From contig JAULJL010000025.1 in the NCBI GenBank assembly GCA_030761205.1, positions 3,706,001 through 3,770,000 on the forward strand: 64,000 nucleotides of DNA. The letters are read 5' to 3'. Below are positions 1 to 12,135 of this stretch, one piece after another. A program made the position numbers and the translations under genes. Positions within the stretch are counted from its first letter, which is position 1. The number at the start of each line of letters is the position of its first letter. Below the pieces are notes generated by a model. It did no database searches. It had not been told where the DNA came from and was given only the letters and a program-made list of their open reading frames with translations. The DNA is from Fremontodendron californicum. Taxonomy: Eukaryota; Streptophyta; Magnoliopsida; Malvales; Malvaceae.

Positions 1-24
1 ACTATCCGATCATGAGCAGGTCTA
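1..24. mobile_element. Right end of a TAGACCT-type MITE, cut by window start
   Basis: The first 24 bases end in catgagcaggtcta, which is the right terminus of the MITE family that is complete at 1896-2218, 3847-4298, 36516-36790 and 48226-48769. The rest of the element would lie to the left of the window, so its duplication cannot be checked. Confidence 0.5.
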
Positions 25-1895
25 GTGACGACCCAATTTTTTTTATTTAGTTCGAATCAGTTCAAAATTTTATATCATTACTTAAAATAATATTAAAAAA
101 TTATTTTTAAAATTAATATTTATAATTAAATTTAAATAATTTTTTTATTTATTGATTAACACTAATTCGAACCAAATCAAACTGGTTCGAACTAAAAAAA
201 AAAAAGTTCAGACATGATTGAATACCAATAGAGTAAGTAACTTGATTTTTGAAAAGCTATTGTAGTAACTTTTATTGGGCTTTTGTTTCTTTTACATGGG
301 CTCTAACCACCTATTTTGATTTCGAGCCAGTCAAGCCCATATCCTTAATTTACTTAATTATTTTTGGACAAATTCTTTTGCTAAAGAAAATAGGTTATTA
401 GGTTCTCTATGAAATTATTTTCCTTTTTCAACATTAATTTAAGTGCCCTACTTAAACTGCCACAAACAACTTTAACTTAAATAAACAACCAATCCATTAA
501 ATAGTCACCAAATTAGACAAAATCCTCATCCCTAATCTGTACTATAATAAAGTTTTTTATCGAATTGATATCATGAATCAAGTGACACAAATATAATTAT
601 TAAATTTATAAAAAAATCAAATAAAATAAAAGGTATATATATTTTTTTCACTATAAAAAATACCTATTTATTCAACAACAAAAAAAAAACCTACCCACTC
701 TTTTTTAAAAAAATTACCCATTTTTTCTAAATAATATTCTTTTCCAAAACAATTTTTTTAAATTAAGGGTATTACTTTTCTAAAATAATGAATAATGGTT
801 TTATATTTGATTAATAAAAACTCATGAATAAAACTTTAAATAATGAACAATTTTATTAATCAAAACATATTAATTTTTTCACATATTACTTAAAATATTT
901 TTTTATAAAATTAAATAAATTAAATTTACGATTCTCAAACTCGAAATTAGAGTTTTGGTAAAAAAAAATAAAACCTCAAAATTAAATTATATTTTTTGTT
1001 TATAAATTCATAATTATATCTTCTTTAATTATGTAAAATTTTATATAATAAATTAATAATATAAACAATAAAATTCTCACCAAGATTAAAGCTAATTTAT
1101 TATTTATAAGCATAGAATTAAATTTGTACTAACCCACGATGAAGAACATGAAGAAGCTGCAGAAGGCAGAAGCAACGAAACGGAATAACTTAAATTCGAG
1201 AAATTATTATATAAATCCTTTCTATCACATCATCCGTAAACTCATCTAATAATATTACATCATATCATCATATTTTTTCATATCAGATTTATTATGCCAA
1301 ATAGGAAAACACTTTAATAAAGTTTAAACACAAACGGCAAAATAAAAAAAAAAAAAAAAAACCACTTGCTAGCTACTTCTTTTTTCCTTAATGTTTTGGT
1401 CAATCATTCAATAAAAAATGGAAAACATTGATTGAAGAAGGAAAAGGATAAACCAAAAAGTTGAAATTTTTTTGAAAAATAATTTAAAAGACAAAAATCT
1501 CTAATCATTCTTACCAAAAACAAAAGTAGAAGTCAAATTTTAAAAACAAAATGATATCTTAATTCTTATTTTTTTCTCTCCAAAATCTCAAATGAATCCA
1601 AAAAACCACAAAAAAAATATTGCTTCATCCACCAATGCTGCATCACCGTAACAATGACAAAGACAAATACATTGCTCAAGCCTTGGGTACTTAAGAAGAT
1701 GAGTAATTCGAATTTTCATATGGGTTTAATTTCTTATATTTGTATTTCAAAAAACAATAATAATGTTATTGGATGGAAAAAATATAGAATAATATAAGAT
1801 GATCGTTATTGGAGGTAAATAACAGATTATAAGAGAATGAGATGGAATATATATGGGTTTGTATTATTTTCTGATACATAGAAGAGGAGCATAAG
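25..1895. other. AT-rich intergenic DNA, no gene seen
   Basis: This stretch is very A+T rich, with long A and T runs and no coding exon that I can support. A short G+C-richer piece near 1135-1190 reads like a fragment of coding sequence, but it has no extended frame and no recognisable family. Confidence 0.6.
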
Positions 1896-2218
1896 TAGAC
1901 TTCTTCAAGGATATGATTACCTGCTCGACTTATAGATTTGATTTATATTGGGTTGAGTTTGAATATAGATTTTTTTATTTTGAGTCGAGTCTGATAGATT
2001 AAATCCGTATTGGGTCGGGCCTGAAATTTTTTTTTAATTTAAGCCAGCTTGGTCCAAATTACTATTAGAAATATTTTTTTAATTATAAAAATATAAATAT
2101 AAAAAGAATTTTTTTTAATATTTGTGAGCAATCAAATGGGTTTTCATGCTAACCCGACCCAGGCCTAAGTAAAAAAACAAATCGGACTATAACTCGACTC
2201 GGCTCATGGATAGGTCTA
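1896..2218. mobile_element. TAGACCT-type hAT-like MITE, 323 bp
   Basis: The element begins tagacttcttc and ends ggataggtcta. It is flanked on both sides by the identical 8-base sequence AGCATAAG (1888-1895 and 2219-2226), which is the target-site duplication size of hAT transposons. The interior has the G+C-rich 'cccgaccc' and 'ctcgactcggctcatgg' ends typical of this family in the window. No transposase frame is present, so it is non-autonomous. Confidence 0.8.
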
Positions 2219-2226
2219 AGCATAAG

Positions 2227-3838
2227 TCGTTTGTGTTTAAATTTTATTAGAGTAGTTTTTCTGTCTGATTTGATAAATATGACATAAAAGATATTATTAA
2301 ATGGACCTATAAATATAATGACATGACATAATATTATTGAATGGACCTATGAAGGATCTTTATAATAATTTTTTTTCAACTTCAATTAAATCCAAAAATC
2401 CAACTTTAAGAAAGATGAATCACAAATCTACACAATAATTTCTAAATTTACATGCTAATGTTGAAAGTTCATTGGATCCTTCAAATAAGTTGAAAGTGAA
2501 AGATGACTCACATTAAAAACTTGGAAATTGCTATGAAAATGAAAGGCTTTCTTTATGAATGTTACAAGAAAATAAGTTATGATATCATATTACAAGAAAA
2601 TAGATTTTTGTGTTTTTAATTGTGTGTATAAAAAATAATAAGAGAGAAAGCTAAATCACAAGAATACAATGAAATATAATGACTTATATCTACGGAAAAA
2701 GCCTCAAAAGGTTACATTGTTAATATTCTGAATTATTTATTAGTTTGTACAAGAGTGTCCTATTTATATAGAAGATTTTAACCAATTTAAAAAATAAATA
2801 AATAAATAAAAATATCATATCGTAATCTCTAATATATCTAATTACATTTATTAATTTAACCATAAATATAAAAATTTAAGAAATTATAAAAATATAATAA
2901 TAAAATATGTTGAACAATGAATTTTGTTACTCTCTAGTCAATTTTATAATGTTAAACAAAAGTTGAAAAATATGTCAATATTTTTATTTTGAACGTAGCC
3001 AAATATAAGGATTAGGATAAAAGGCAGCCTTTGATTAAAAAAAAATGTTAATTAGTGTTTAATGATATTGGTGAAATATATATATATATATAATGTAATT
3101 AATATATATATTTTTATTAAATTTAATAAAAAAAATATATTAAATGAAAAAAATAAAATGATAAATAAATAATCCTTAAGTTATACTTATATACATCGGT
3201 TAATCAACGGACTCTTGATTAATTAATTACAATTAATGACTTAAAACATTTTCATTCGGTAGTTATGTGACGATTAAATTCTGCCTAACTTAAAAACTTA
3301 AGAAAGAGGAATCACAAATCAACAAAACATAGAGCCCAAACACAAGATGATTTGGCAAGGTAAAAAAAATAATAATAATAATTTAGCTATTCCAATAAAA
3401 ATAAAATTTTATTAATAATAAAAACTTAAAAAAAAAAAAAACTGTTAACAATTAGGATTGGAGAAAAATGAGATGAGTTGCTGACTTCTTGTTGTAATCC
3501 TTTTAGCAACAGAAAAATAAAACTCATCCAAAATAACAAAAAGATAATTAAAATAATATTCAAAAACCAATTAATAATGAATACTAATAAATTACATGCA
3601 TGCATAATAATTTATTAAAAATTAACTAATAGTATTATTAGTATAGACTAAAGGGTTCGATTAATGGATGTTTATAGATATCAGTTAAAAATTATTTAAT
3701 GAGAAATGTTAATTAATGTCTAGTGATACTGATTAAGGTGATATTTATAACAAAAAAAATTATAATTAATACATTTTTATAATTCAGTAAAAATAATGTA
3801 TTGATTATAATTTTGTTTATAAAATAATGATAAAATAA
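2227..3838. other. AT-rich intergenic DNA, no gene seen
   Basis: Only A+T-rich sequence with short simple repeats (for example a run of TA near 3077-3092 and AAT repeats near 3370) is visible. No exon, RNA gene or bounded transposon could be supported. Confidence 0.6.
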
Positions 3839-3846
3839 TCTTTAAC

Positions 3847-4298
3847 TAGATTAGTCCATGGGTCGGATCGGCCTAGACCTTATACCAACAAAAATTATGT
3901 TTGCCCAAACTCCGCTCGACTGAAATATGAGCAGAAAATGCTGTCCAGGCTCGACCCAACATATTAAAAGCATTACCCAAGTTCGCACAAACCAATCCAA
4001 ATTTATACATAGAGGGATTAATTTCTCATAAAAAAAAAAAATTGATCCCTCTTAAAAGGATTGATCCTTCTTAAGAAAAGATTGTTCTTCTTAAAAGAAG
4101 ATCGATCCCTTTTAAAACTAACACTAAAATGGGTCGAGCCTCGGCAAAATTATCATATCCATGTCTCAATTTATTTTTAAACAAGTCTTATCTTTTTGCT
4201 AGACTTATTTTTCGAGTCTAATAGTCTTGTCTAAACCCTTTCAAATATTGGACGGACCTTCGAATTTAAGCAAGTAACCTGACCTTTGGATAAATCTA
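3847..4298. mobile_element. TAGACCT-type hAT-like MITE, 452 bp
   Basis: The termini are tagattagtccatggg and ggataaatcta, and the insertion is bounded by a perfect 8-base direct repeat TCTTTAAC (3839-3846 and 4299-4306). Internal sequence such as 'ttttcgagtctaatag.cttgtctaaac' matches the copy at 48226-48769. A short imperfect tandem repeat of about 19 to 25 bases ('ttgatccctcttaaaa') lies inside it at about 4018-4115. Confidence 0.85.
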
Positions 4299-4306
4299 TC
4301 TTTAAC

Positions 4307-5639
4307 TGATGCATGTATAAACTTGTTAATCAGAATCTTATATAATTATCATTTTTAAAAAAACAATTTTACGTTTAATATATTAATTTTATTAAATTAA
4401 AAAAATTATGCTTTTTTTTTATATAAATATAAAATTAATCAATGTCACTAAACGTTTATCAATATTTTTTAGATTAAATAAGAGTAATATATACTATATA
4501 TAAAATTTCTAATTGAGGTAGTATCACAAAGTGACACCAATTCAATTAAAAAAATTATATAAAACCAACTAAAATTAAAAATATTTAAGTATTTCAAGTT
4601 TTAAAAAATAATTACTCACTTAAAAAAATAATTTTCTTTTTCTTTTAAATTTTTATTTGTTTAAAATTTAATAATTATTTAAAAAAATATTTTTCTCATC
4701 CAAATTGGGCTGTGATAAATTTTAGTAATAATAATTCCCCCTTTTTCACGTGCCACCCCGCGTGAGTGGGACACTAAAGTCCCGTACCTTCGAGAGACAA
4801 ATGCTCGATTGCGAATAAGAACCTCAGCAGGGGTAGGCCCCTCATTCGATGTAGAGCGTGTAAATCACGCATACGAGTAGGAGTGTAGGATAAATAATTT
4901 ATTGCCTATTTAAGTAGTAGTGAAAAGGTTAAAAGAAAAATGCTTAAGAAGAAAGCCGAGAAAGAGAGTCTGTCTCATACTCTCATCTCATGGTGTTTTT
5001 TCTTGAGTTAGTATCTTGTGCGTCACTCTGCCTTTGTTTCTTTATAAATTTGTAAAATTAAAATTTTATTTTATTTACAAGTATTTAATATATATTAATA
5101 TTATATTTATTTGTTGAGGGTGTGGTAGCAAAATATAAATTGCGTTTTGTTCGTCTCTAAGCCCAGCTTTAATGGCGTGAGAGCGTACTACAAAGGGGAG
5201 TCTATGTATATATTTCTACGGTTCTTAAAGTAACCGTATCTGATCCCTTCAATCTTTGCATGCTTTACCAACTCTTCACAAAGAAAACCCGAAGCCCAAA
5301 ATGAAATTATTTTGATATCAATGAAATACAATTTGGAAAAAAGATTGTTCTTTTTCTGTTTGGTTTCCATCCTCCCTCAAAGAAAACCTACCCCTTTTTT
5401 CTATTTATTTATTTATTTATTTATCTTTTTTTTTTTCTTTCAAAATCTGAGCAAAACCCAGATGATAAAAAGTGGTAAATGGTAATCTCTTCTGGGTATT
5501 TGTTATTTAAATCTCTTTCAATTTATATCTGAGGTGGGTTTTTTGATTGTTTCTTCTTGGTGGTGGTGGTGTTTTTTTTTTTCTTTGTTTATCTGTTTGG
5601 TTGGTTGGTTTTTTCTTTTTGTCTGTCTTGTGTTTCTTG
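4307..5639 (+). promoter_or_regulatory. Upstream region and 5' leader of the PUF gene
   Basis: The A+T-rich left part gives way at about 4735-4990 to a less A+T-rich segment with 'ccaccccgcgtgagtggg' and 'gcaggggtaggcccctc', which might be an old transposon piece or promoter. The pyrimidine-rich stretch from about 5390 to 5639 looks like a 5' untranslated leader. I cannot fix a TATA box or start site. The reading frame of the PUF gene stays open upstream to about 5547, but the first ATG in it is at 5640. Confidence 0.4.
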
Positions 5640-8600
5640 ATGTTGGAAGCAACCGCTGAGATTGGGAAGAAGAAGAATAGAGGAAACATGAAGGATGATA
5701 AGGAGCTTGAAATGTTGATAGATGAGATCCCTCATGCAACATCACATAATCATCATCATCTGCATCAAAAACATGATAACAATTATGTGAATGGGTCATT
5801 TCATGGCATGTGTCTTATGTATGATGATGACACATCAAGGCATTATTATAAGCATACATGTACTTCCCCTGTAAGCGGTTTCTCTTTACAGTCAGATGGT
5901 TCTTCCTCAAGTCTGTTTTCTAACAATGGGCAGTCTTTATCTGACAATGGATCACCAACCCCACCTCCATTAGAAGACCTTAAGCCACACTTGCCTAATG
6001 GACTACTCCTGGATCCAGGTGTTAGGAAAAAAGCCAGTAGTGGCAGCTTGATTGGTGAACTGGGTCTTTCTAGAAATCTTAGTAAAATGTATATTAGTAA
6101 TGATCAAGAGAATGTTGCTTCTAGTTTTAGAGATTTTTCCCCTGAATCTGATGGGATTCAACTTAATGATCAGATCAATGTTGAGAAGTATGGGGCTTGT
6201 GACAAAATGAGGAAGGGGTTTTCTGATTTTGTGGGAATTCAGTCCCCTGTTCCAATGAGTGTTCCATTGAGTTTCGATGGTGGGATGAATATGGCATTTT
6301 CTGGATTGTCCCAGCAGGAATTTAGGATGAGTAATTTATTGGGGTCTCAATTGTATCCTGGTTGCTCGGATGCTTTGATTTCTCAGCTAGGAATGAATTG
6401 TTGGAATGGTGCAATGAGATCTCCTTGGCAGAAAAGGGAGCAGACATGTAGTTATCACCAGGGAGGAAATTCTGTATCGAATTTAAGCACTTCTTTGAGT
6501 AAGCTTTCAGTGAATGATGCTTTAATCTATGGACAACGAAATGGTCTGAGTTGGAATGAAGAACGAGGTGTGCTGAATTTTCATGGTTCTCCCAGGTTGA
6601 TTCAAGCAACCCCCCATGCATGTGTTGAAAATGTGTTACAGCATGGGTTGCCACTATCCAATGGGATGGCCAGAGCACATTCAAATGTTAGAACCCCACA
6701 TGGAGGTCTTGAGGCTTTTACTAGTGAGGATAGTTTCATAATTCAAGGAGAGGGTTTAAATTATTTGATCAATAAGGGGCCTGGTTATTCAAGGGGGCAG
6801 AACATGAGTTCTCTGCAGGAGATTGGTATAAGTAAGCTTCTAGAAAGAAGGTCACAGCTTGATGGTTGGTCTCAAATTCCAGCAGCTTGTGGAAATGCTA
6901 AGAATGCCAAGTTATATAGTCCCTTCTCTTTGCCACCTAAGTATAACTCTTTGGCTGAAGCTCGTGGATACATTTACTTAATAGCAAAGGATCAACATGG
7001 CTGCAGGTTCTTACAGCGGCTATTTGATGAGGGTACCCAACAGGATGTGCAAGTAATATTTAAGGAGATCATCGATCATGTAGTTGAACTTATGATGAAC
7101 CCTTTTGGGAATTACCTCATGCAGAAGTTATTGGAAGTGTGTAATGAAGAACAGAGAATGCAGATTCTGTTAATGGTTACCGAAGAACCAGGGCAGCTTG
7201 TCAGAATATCGCTAAACACTCATGGGTATGTCAGACACAACTGCATTATATATCTTCATATCCACTGGTTCTAACATTGTTTTTCCTTGTTTCAGGACTC
7301 GTGTAGTTCAAAAGTTGATTGGGACTCTCAAAACCAGGCAGCAAATTTCACTAGTTATATCAGCCCTTGAGCCTGGGTTTCTATCTCTCATCAAGGACCT
7401 GAATGGAAATCATGTTGTTCAGCGTTGCTTGCAATGTCTTAGCAGTGAAGATAACAATGTAAGTCTTACATCTTCAAAATCGCAGGGCGTTAATGACAAG
7501 ACTCTTTTCTGTGCCACTGTATTTTTGTTCTTGATTTCCAAAGTGTTATATCTTGTATAAGTTATGGACAATGTTTTCTACTTTTCTTTATTGGGGGGTC
7601 TACATGTGTAAATGTGATACATGATAGCTTTCCTTTAAATCCCTCATATTCCATGTGCTTCTTAACTGCAAGTTATATGTGCTGTTCATGGTGGTGGGCA
7701 TTTTAAAGCTTCACAACAAAAAAAAAAGAACTACTTATATTCTTTAGTTATGTATCTTGATTAATTTATAGTCCGAGTCTTTTAGATTGGAATGAAAATG
7801 GATGATTGTACCTTTTTCTAGTTTTTCTGGAATAACTGAAAATCTGTATGCTGCAGTGGATGTAGCATTCTTATGTTAACCATCAATCGGTGTCTGAAGT
7901 CTGAACATGATGAGTCCTTGATAATATCATAGTATGTATTTTTTTTTTTGAAAAGGGTTAGATGTCTTAAGTTCAAGTGAGTAGAAAAACTAATTGAGCC
8001 CTATAATGGCCTCTAGCCCTATAATGTAAACTTGATGCAAAATAATGGAGTGTTTAACCACATTTTTTGCAGTCAATATACAATGCATTGTCTGTTAGTT
8101 TTTTCTTGCAGATTTTGCAGTTGTTAGCAAACTACATGATTTATTAGGGTGGCATATTGTTTAACTTGGTGGTTTTATTTAAAATTCAGTCAAGATAATG
8201 ATGCATGCGTACTTGTGGAATTTTGTTTATTTAGCTTTGTTCTTGAGTCATTACTTTCCTCGATAGATATTTGACAATTTTCTTTTTTCCAATCATTTTG
8301 ATAGTTTATTTTTGTTGCCGCTGCAATGTATTGTGTTGATATTGCAACTCATCAACATGGCTGTTGTGTTTTGCAACGATGCATTAGCCATTCAACTGGG
8401 GAATATAAAAAAAAGTTGGTCGAAGAAATATCCGCCAATGGGCTTCTACTTGCGCAGGATGCATATGGGTAAGTATTAATATGATATTCTTAGTCTATAA
8501 TTATTGTAGATGCTTGTTTTTGGCTATTAACATGTCATGCAAGCACAACTTGATTAGGCAACGAGTCCTGATAGTAGCGCTCTCTAGCGACAACGCTCCC

Positions 8601-10338
8601 TAGTGACAGCGCTCTCTGTCGACAACGCACCTTAGCAACAGTTCTTTCTGGCGACAACGCTCCTTACCGACAACACTCCTATTGACAACGCTCCTTGACC
8701 AGAGCGCTCATCGATGACAATGCTCTAGCGCTCCGTGCTCGCTAGCAGCATAGCGCAATTGTATGGCATATAACAAAGATAATTCTTAACAGCTAGCCAA
8801 GACGCATCAATTCACGACGAGCAGTGGAGCTAATCCCCTAATGAGTGGCAGGATGTTGGGAATTACTTCACTTCTAGGATGTCCTGAAGAGCATGGCTTG
8901 GAAGTTCAAATATGGAGATTGTTAAAAAGTCTTATCTTAACCTTTCCTTGGAACACAAGTGCTTCCTCTTTTCCTTCTGAACATGTGGCACATCTCTGAG
9001 TGTGCTGTCATGTGACCAACCTTCATTGCCTGTTACCTAGAATTCTTCCATGATAGACTTTAACTCTTTTTAACTTCTCTCTCCCATTAACCTATGTTCT
9101 GTGCCATTGTCACGTAACTGGGATTTTAATAACTAACCCCTCACATTTGTAACTTCTTTTTGTGGGGTCATAAACAGTGATCCAAAGGTTTCATTTTGGG
9201 ATCTTTTGGCTATTTGTCAACTTGAGCTTTTATACTTCTCGTTGCATCTCTCTTTGGAATGATCTCTCCCATCACATTTTCATCTTCCTCAGCCATCTTC
9301 AACCTTCGTCAACCTTCGTCAACCTTCACAACCACCACCGGTCACCATGCTTGTGTTTCAGGGTCTGTTCTAATCTTCCTCTCCACCATCTTCCACGACA
9401 TTCCATTTTATTGATTTGCAACGTTTTCTCACCCTATCAAAAGAACCCTTTACGGTTATCAACCATCATTCAGGAAAAAAAAGGTTTTGTTTTAGGGGAA
9501 ATGCAATTTAATTTATTACTTTAGTACCAACTTGGCTCCCTGCTTGCATTTTTCTGGGAAAAAGAAATAGAAAAACTCAACTTACATAATCTGGATTAGT
9601 TGTGTCTGCAATTAAGAATTTATAGTTTGCTGAAGCTGTTTAGGAAGCTGAAATTTTCTTGGCATATGGGATGGTATTAGACCTTCTCTATTTAGCCCTT
9701 CTGTGACACTAGACTGTAGTGACGACAATGCTTTATTTCAAAAAGTGAATTAATGGCTTATTTTGTGTCATGCATTCTCATTACTTATTAAATTCAAGCA
9801 TGAAGCATGCTGAACAAGTGTTCACAATCATCATATTAGTCTAGTTCTCATGTTGGAAAACAACTGTTTGTCCTCACTAGTTCCTTTGATGTTGATCAGG
9901 CTGAATTGACAGGTCTTTAGGACTGGTTACCAATTCTTACATGAAAACTTCGCATGTGGCCTCTTATATACATGATCAATGCTGGGATGCCAGAAGATCA
10001 CTAATGTTAATGAACCACTTCTTTCTTTCTTTTTTTTACAGCTCAAGAAACTTGTCCTTTTAGGTCTCTGTGGCCCAAAAAGTTTGTTTGTCTACCGGAT
10101 TATATCTTCATAAAAAACCCTCCTTGTCATATTTTATTTCTGGAAATTAGAAAAAAATGGTAAAAAGAAGTCTTGCTGATTTGTTCATTTGAAGGAATGT
10201 ATTCATTTGAAGGAATGTATTATATGGAATTGTGAAAGCTTTGTTTTCCTGGAAATTGTTGAAATGAGTGTTGAGTTCTTGCTTTTACCCTTTGTGGACC
10301 CCTGAAATGAAGTTTGTGATAGATACTTTATCTTTTAT

Positions 10339-10374
<36 letters not shown>

Positions 10375-11470
10375 CTTTACACGGCAGATTTCTTTTCTTC
10401 ATTTTGCAGAAATTATGTTGTTCAGTTTATCTTGGAGTTAAAACTCCCATCTGCCACTTCAACTTTGATTTCTCAATTTGAAGGGAACTATGTGCATCTC
10501 TCATCACAGAAGTTCAGCAGTCATGTGGTTGAAAAATGTCTTGCAGTATTAAATGATGACAGCCGGTCAAGAATCATTCATGAATTGCTCTCTGCAACTC
10601 ACTTTGAACAGTTGCTGCAAGATCCACATGCAAATTATGTTGTCCAAACGGCTGTTCGTGTATCTGAGGTTCAAGAATCAATTACTTTTCTATTACTTAT
10701 GAAACCCCCAATCCCTCAATCAACACCCCATTTCGTCTTTGTGGCTCAAAAAGTATAGATATTTTTCATCATAACATTAATTGATGCCTCAGTCTGGGAT
10801 GCATGAGTTACTAAGAGAACTACAATTGTTTTGTGGTATAGAGTACCTGGTAGGTTTACTGCATATCTATGTTACTCGGACTCGGGTGTGAGTGTCAGAC
10901 ATAGGTATGTGTCCGACACGGGTATGTTTGATTTATTCTAAGCTTTTTCATGTATTTGGAGGGTCCTTGAGGATTATATCCCCATATCCATGTCCGAATA
11001 TGCATCAGACACGGGTGTCGGATATGGGTACTTAAAGAAAAATAAGGAGTCAGAGCAAGATAGCTGCATATAGGCGATAGCATAAAGAATAACATAAAAT
11101 GATTACTATGAATCTGTGATAGATCTGGTTGGAAATTTATTCTCCGACTAGGATGCAAACTTAATGATCTCACTTTAGGATCGAATTATTTAGTTAAATC
11201 TTCTTCTCATGCACATTATTAGAGTAAGACTGATGCACTCTAGTCTCCTACTAATTATCCATATTAAATACTGGGTTAATATTTATATCAGAAAATTTAT
11301 TATTCTCTGTTTGCTTCTTTTGGTCTCTTTATCGGTGTTCTGATTCTTTTTTACTATGTTAGGGACCTCTGCACAATTCACTCGTCGAAGCAATCGAGTC
11401 CCATAAAGCAATATCGCGCAACAGCCCATATTCCAAGAGGATTTTCTCTCAGAAGCTTCTGAAGAAGTGA
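5640..11470 (+). CDS. PUM12: Pumilio homolog 12-like PUF RNA-binding protein
   Basis: PUF proteins bind short motifs in mRNA 3' untranslated regions and repress or destabilise those mRNAs, usually in the cytoplasm. I read five coding exons: 5640-7225, 7296-7458, 8305-8468, 10410-10668 and 11363-11470, all with GT-AG introns and matching phase, giving 759 residues. The N-terminal 430 residues are low-complexity (His-rich near residue 40, Ser-rich after). The C-terminal third holds eight PUF repeats; the core five residues are CRFLQ (455-459), NYLMQ (491-495), TRVVQ (530-534), NHVVQ (567-571), CCVLQ (603-607), NYVVQ (639-643), SHVVE (675-679) and NYVVQ (713-717). The repeat set is complete, so the gene looks functional. 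Introns 3 (1.9 kb) and 4 hold repeats. The start is the first ATG in the frame. The assignment to the APUM11/12 branch is by overall look; another group-4 PUM is possible. Confidence 0.9.
8570..8745. repeat. Degenerate short tandem repeat in PUF intron 3
   Basis: The phrase 'gcgacaacgctcc' recurs about ten times with substitutions, at a period near 16-18 bases, within intron 3 of the PUF gene. It is markedly G+C richer than the intron around it. A 7-base match (CAACTTG at 8546-8552 and 9528-9534) could bound a roughly 1-kb insertion that includes it, but the evidence for that boundary is weak. Confidence 0.5.
10867..11063. mobile_element. 197-bp hAT-like MITE in PUF intron 4
   Basis: The ends are inverted: ctatgttactcggactc at the left and gagtcagagcaagatag at the right. 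The element is flanked by the perfect 8-base duplication CTGCATAT (10859-10866 and 11064-11071). A second copy of exactly the same length sits at 24418-24614. Degraded relatives occur near 22272, 22540, 30938 and 39332. Confidence 0.88.
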
Positions 11471-12135
11471 TGTACATTCTCCCTATCTCTCTGAAAACAC
11501 TGTTGTTTTGCGTCTCTACTAGCCTTGGTTTTTTACTATTACTAAAATTATTATCTATACATGGTAACTGGATTTAACCATAAGGCTTATGCCTATAACT
11601 AGGGGAAGAGTTTTATCTTCTCAAAGTGCATGGACATGCCGCCTTCCATGCGCTCCGAAGAGTGTAAAAGATGAAAGTAATTTTGCTCTAAGTTGCTTAA
11701 ATTTTTGGACATGTATTGTTGCTTGTTGATCTTCTATGAATTGGATATTGCAATCTTAGTTTACTTTACAATTCTCACTGTATGAAGTTGTACAGTGTAT
11801 AGAATCAATGTTAGGATTCTGATTCCTGCTGTACAATACAATCTGGATGCCTTTTTTTAATAATATGCAGAGGAATGGATGATACATTAGATTTTACTCT
11901 TTTTTTTTTTTTTTTTTTCTTTTTCTTCCTATACTTTGGATTTTGAAAGGGTCCTTGACATGGCCAACTCTTATCCACCAGTAAGATACACCCTAGAAAT
12001 ATTTTTCTCAACTGGTTTAGGGGATGGCAGTTCCTTATTCCCCAGAATTATTTTTTGTAACTTAAGATGGGTTGCAGTTTATGTTACCCGAATTTTTTAA
12101 TTTTTTTTTTTTTATAAATATTCATCAGTGTTATT
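11471..12135. other. 3' flank of the PUF gene
   Basis: This stretch holds the 3' untranslated region and downstream DNA of the PUF gene. A poly-T run lies at about 11900-11920 and another near 12104. No further coding exon is supported. Confidence 0.5.

Noticed and set aside
5547..5639. N-terminal hydrophobic extension of the PUF protein
   Set aside because: The open frame begins at a TTG codon and there is no ATG before 5640. The hydrophobic residues come from a T/G-rich leader.
9177..9524. 115-residue plus-strand frame in PUF intron 3
   Set aside because: Low-complexity translation of CT-rich intron sequence with no domain. The PUF repeats on both sides splice across it.
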